DNA of 13,471 nt, taken from an uncultured Chlamydiaceae bacterium. Its GTDB lineage: Bacteria > Chlamydiota > Chlamydiia > Chlamydiales > Parachlamydiaceae. The DNA lies in assembly GCA_945957185.1 (NCBI GenBank), contig CAMFKA010000031.1, positions 1-13,471 on the forward strand. Reading direction: 5' to 3'. Every line of letters begins with the position of its first letter. Position 1 is the first letter of the stretch. The notes under the pieces are model-generated. The model was given only the letters and a program-made list of their open reading frames with translations, did not search any database and was not told the origin of the DNA. A program made the position numbers and the translations under genes. Positions 13,247 through 13,471 of the stretch are shown in pieces.

Positions 13247-13471
13247 TTATCTGACCGGAATCCAATGACGGCTCAGGTGTAAATCCTCGTATTTTTTCTT
13301 TAGACTGGCAGCCGTGCGGACTCTTTCGGCTCTCATTTGGAAGGTCATTTCAAAATTTGCCTTTTGCTCCTCCACAAACTTCTTCTCCTCTTCGGTGAAG
13401 TTGGCGGGATTGGAAAAAAGAGCATCGATCTCTTCGCGCGTGATGCCAAGAGCGTTCATGATGTCCTGAGC
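13247..13471 (-). CDS. Hypothetical helical protein, possibly cut by the window edge
   Basis: The reading frame runs open to the right edge. An ATG at 13459 would give 70 residues and has AGGA four bases before it, but the frame continues upstream with no stop, so this may be only the C-terminus of a longer protein. The visible part is highly charged and predicted helical: NALGITREEIDALF, then FTEEEKKFVEEQKANFEMTFQMRAERVRTAASLKKKYEDLH, ending HWIPVR. A coiled coil is plausible. I do not recognise the family. It is convergent with yebC, the two stop codons being 11 nt apart, and I see no strong hairpin between them. Confidence 0.5.
   Translation of the reverse strand, partial: AQDIMNALGITREEIDALFSNPANFTEEEKKFVEEQKANFEMTFQMRAERVRTAASLKKKYEDLHLSRHWIPVR

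Overview
The window looks like chromosome from an environmental (Parachlamydia/Waddlia-type) member of the Chlamydiae. The evidence is indirect: the S20 protein has the lysine-rich, chlamydia-like N-terminus; RF2, a GNAT acetyltransferase and a YebC-family factor lie in the order I remember for Chlamydia trachomatis (prfB - acetyltransferase - yebC, roughly CT459-CT457); and a DUF2851 protein, a family I associate with Bacteroidetes and environmental chlamydiae, is present. A full gcvT-H-PA-PB set exceeds the lone gcvH-type gene I recall for Chlamydiaceae. Species cannot be fixed from the sequence alone.

Layout: (1) 1-572: rpsT on the minus strand, with a divergent intergenic region carrying one promoter candidate for each side. 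(2) 573-3456: a large membrane-anchored PpiD/SurA-like protein followed by an overlapping, possibly CBM9-like protein, apparently co-transcribed. (3) 3457-3764: a non-coding stretch almost filled by a long nested palindrome (3480-3711), MITE-like, whose right end supplies the -35 box of a good promoter candidate for the next operon. (4) 3765-7996: a tight glycine cleavage operon, gcvT-gcvH-gcvPA-gcvPB, joined by 4-nt overlaps or a 4-nt gap; the L-protein (lpd) is not here. A strong hairpin overlaps the gcvPB stop codon. (5) 8016-9896: two minus-strand genes, a 100-residue hydrophobic protein and a DUF2851 protein. (6) 9897-10167: a divergent intergenic region holding a second, different palindrome built from hexamer repeats. 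(7) 10168-13235: prfB with the +1 programmed frameshift, a GNAT acetyltransferase, a SprT-like zinc metalloprotease and yebC, all plus strand and closely spaced. (8) 13247 to the right edge: the C-terminal part, or all, of a small helical protein on the minus strand.

Functionally the window combines translation genes (S20, RF2, YebC, perhaps the acetyltransferase), one-carbon/glycine metabolism (GCS) and envelope or secretion candidates (PpiD-like, small hydrophobic protein). No defence system, CRISPR array, transposase gene or RNA gene was found. The least explained items are the two structurally unrelated intergenic palindromes, the related hexamer repeat near the left edge, the small hydrophobic ORF and the DUF2851 protein.
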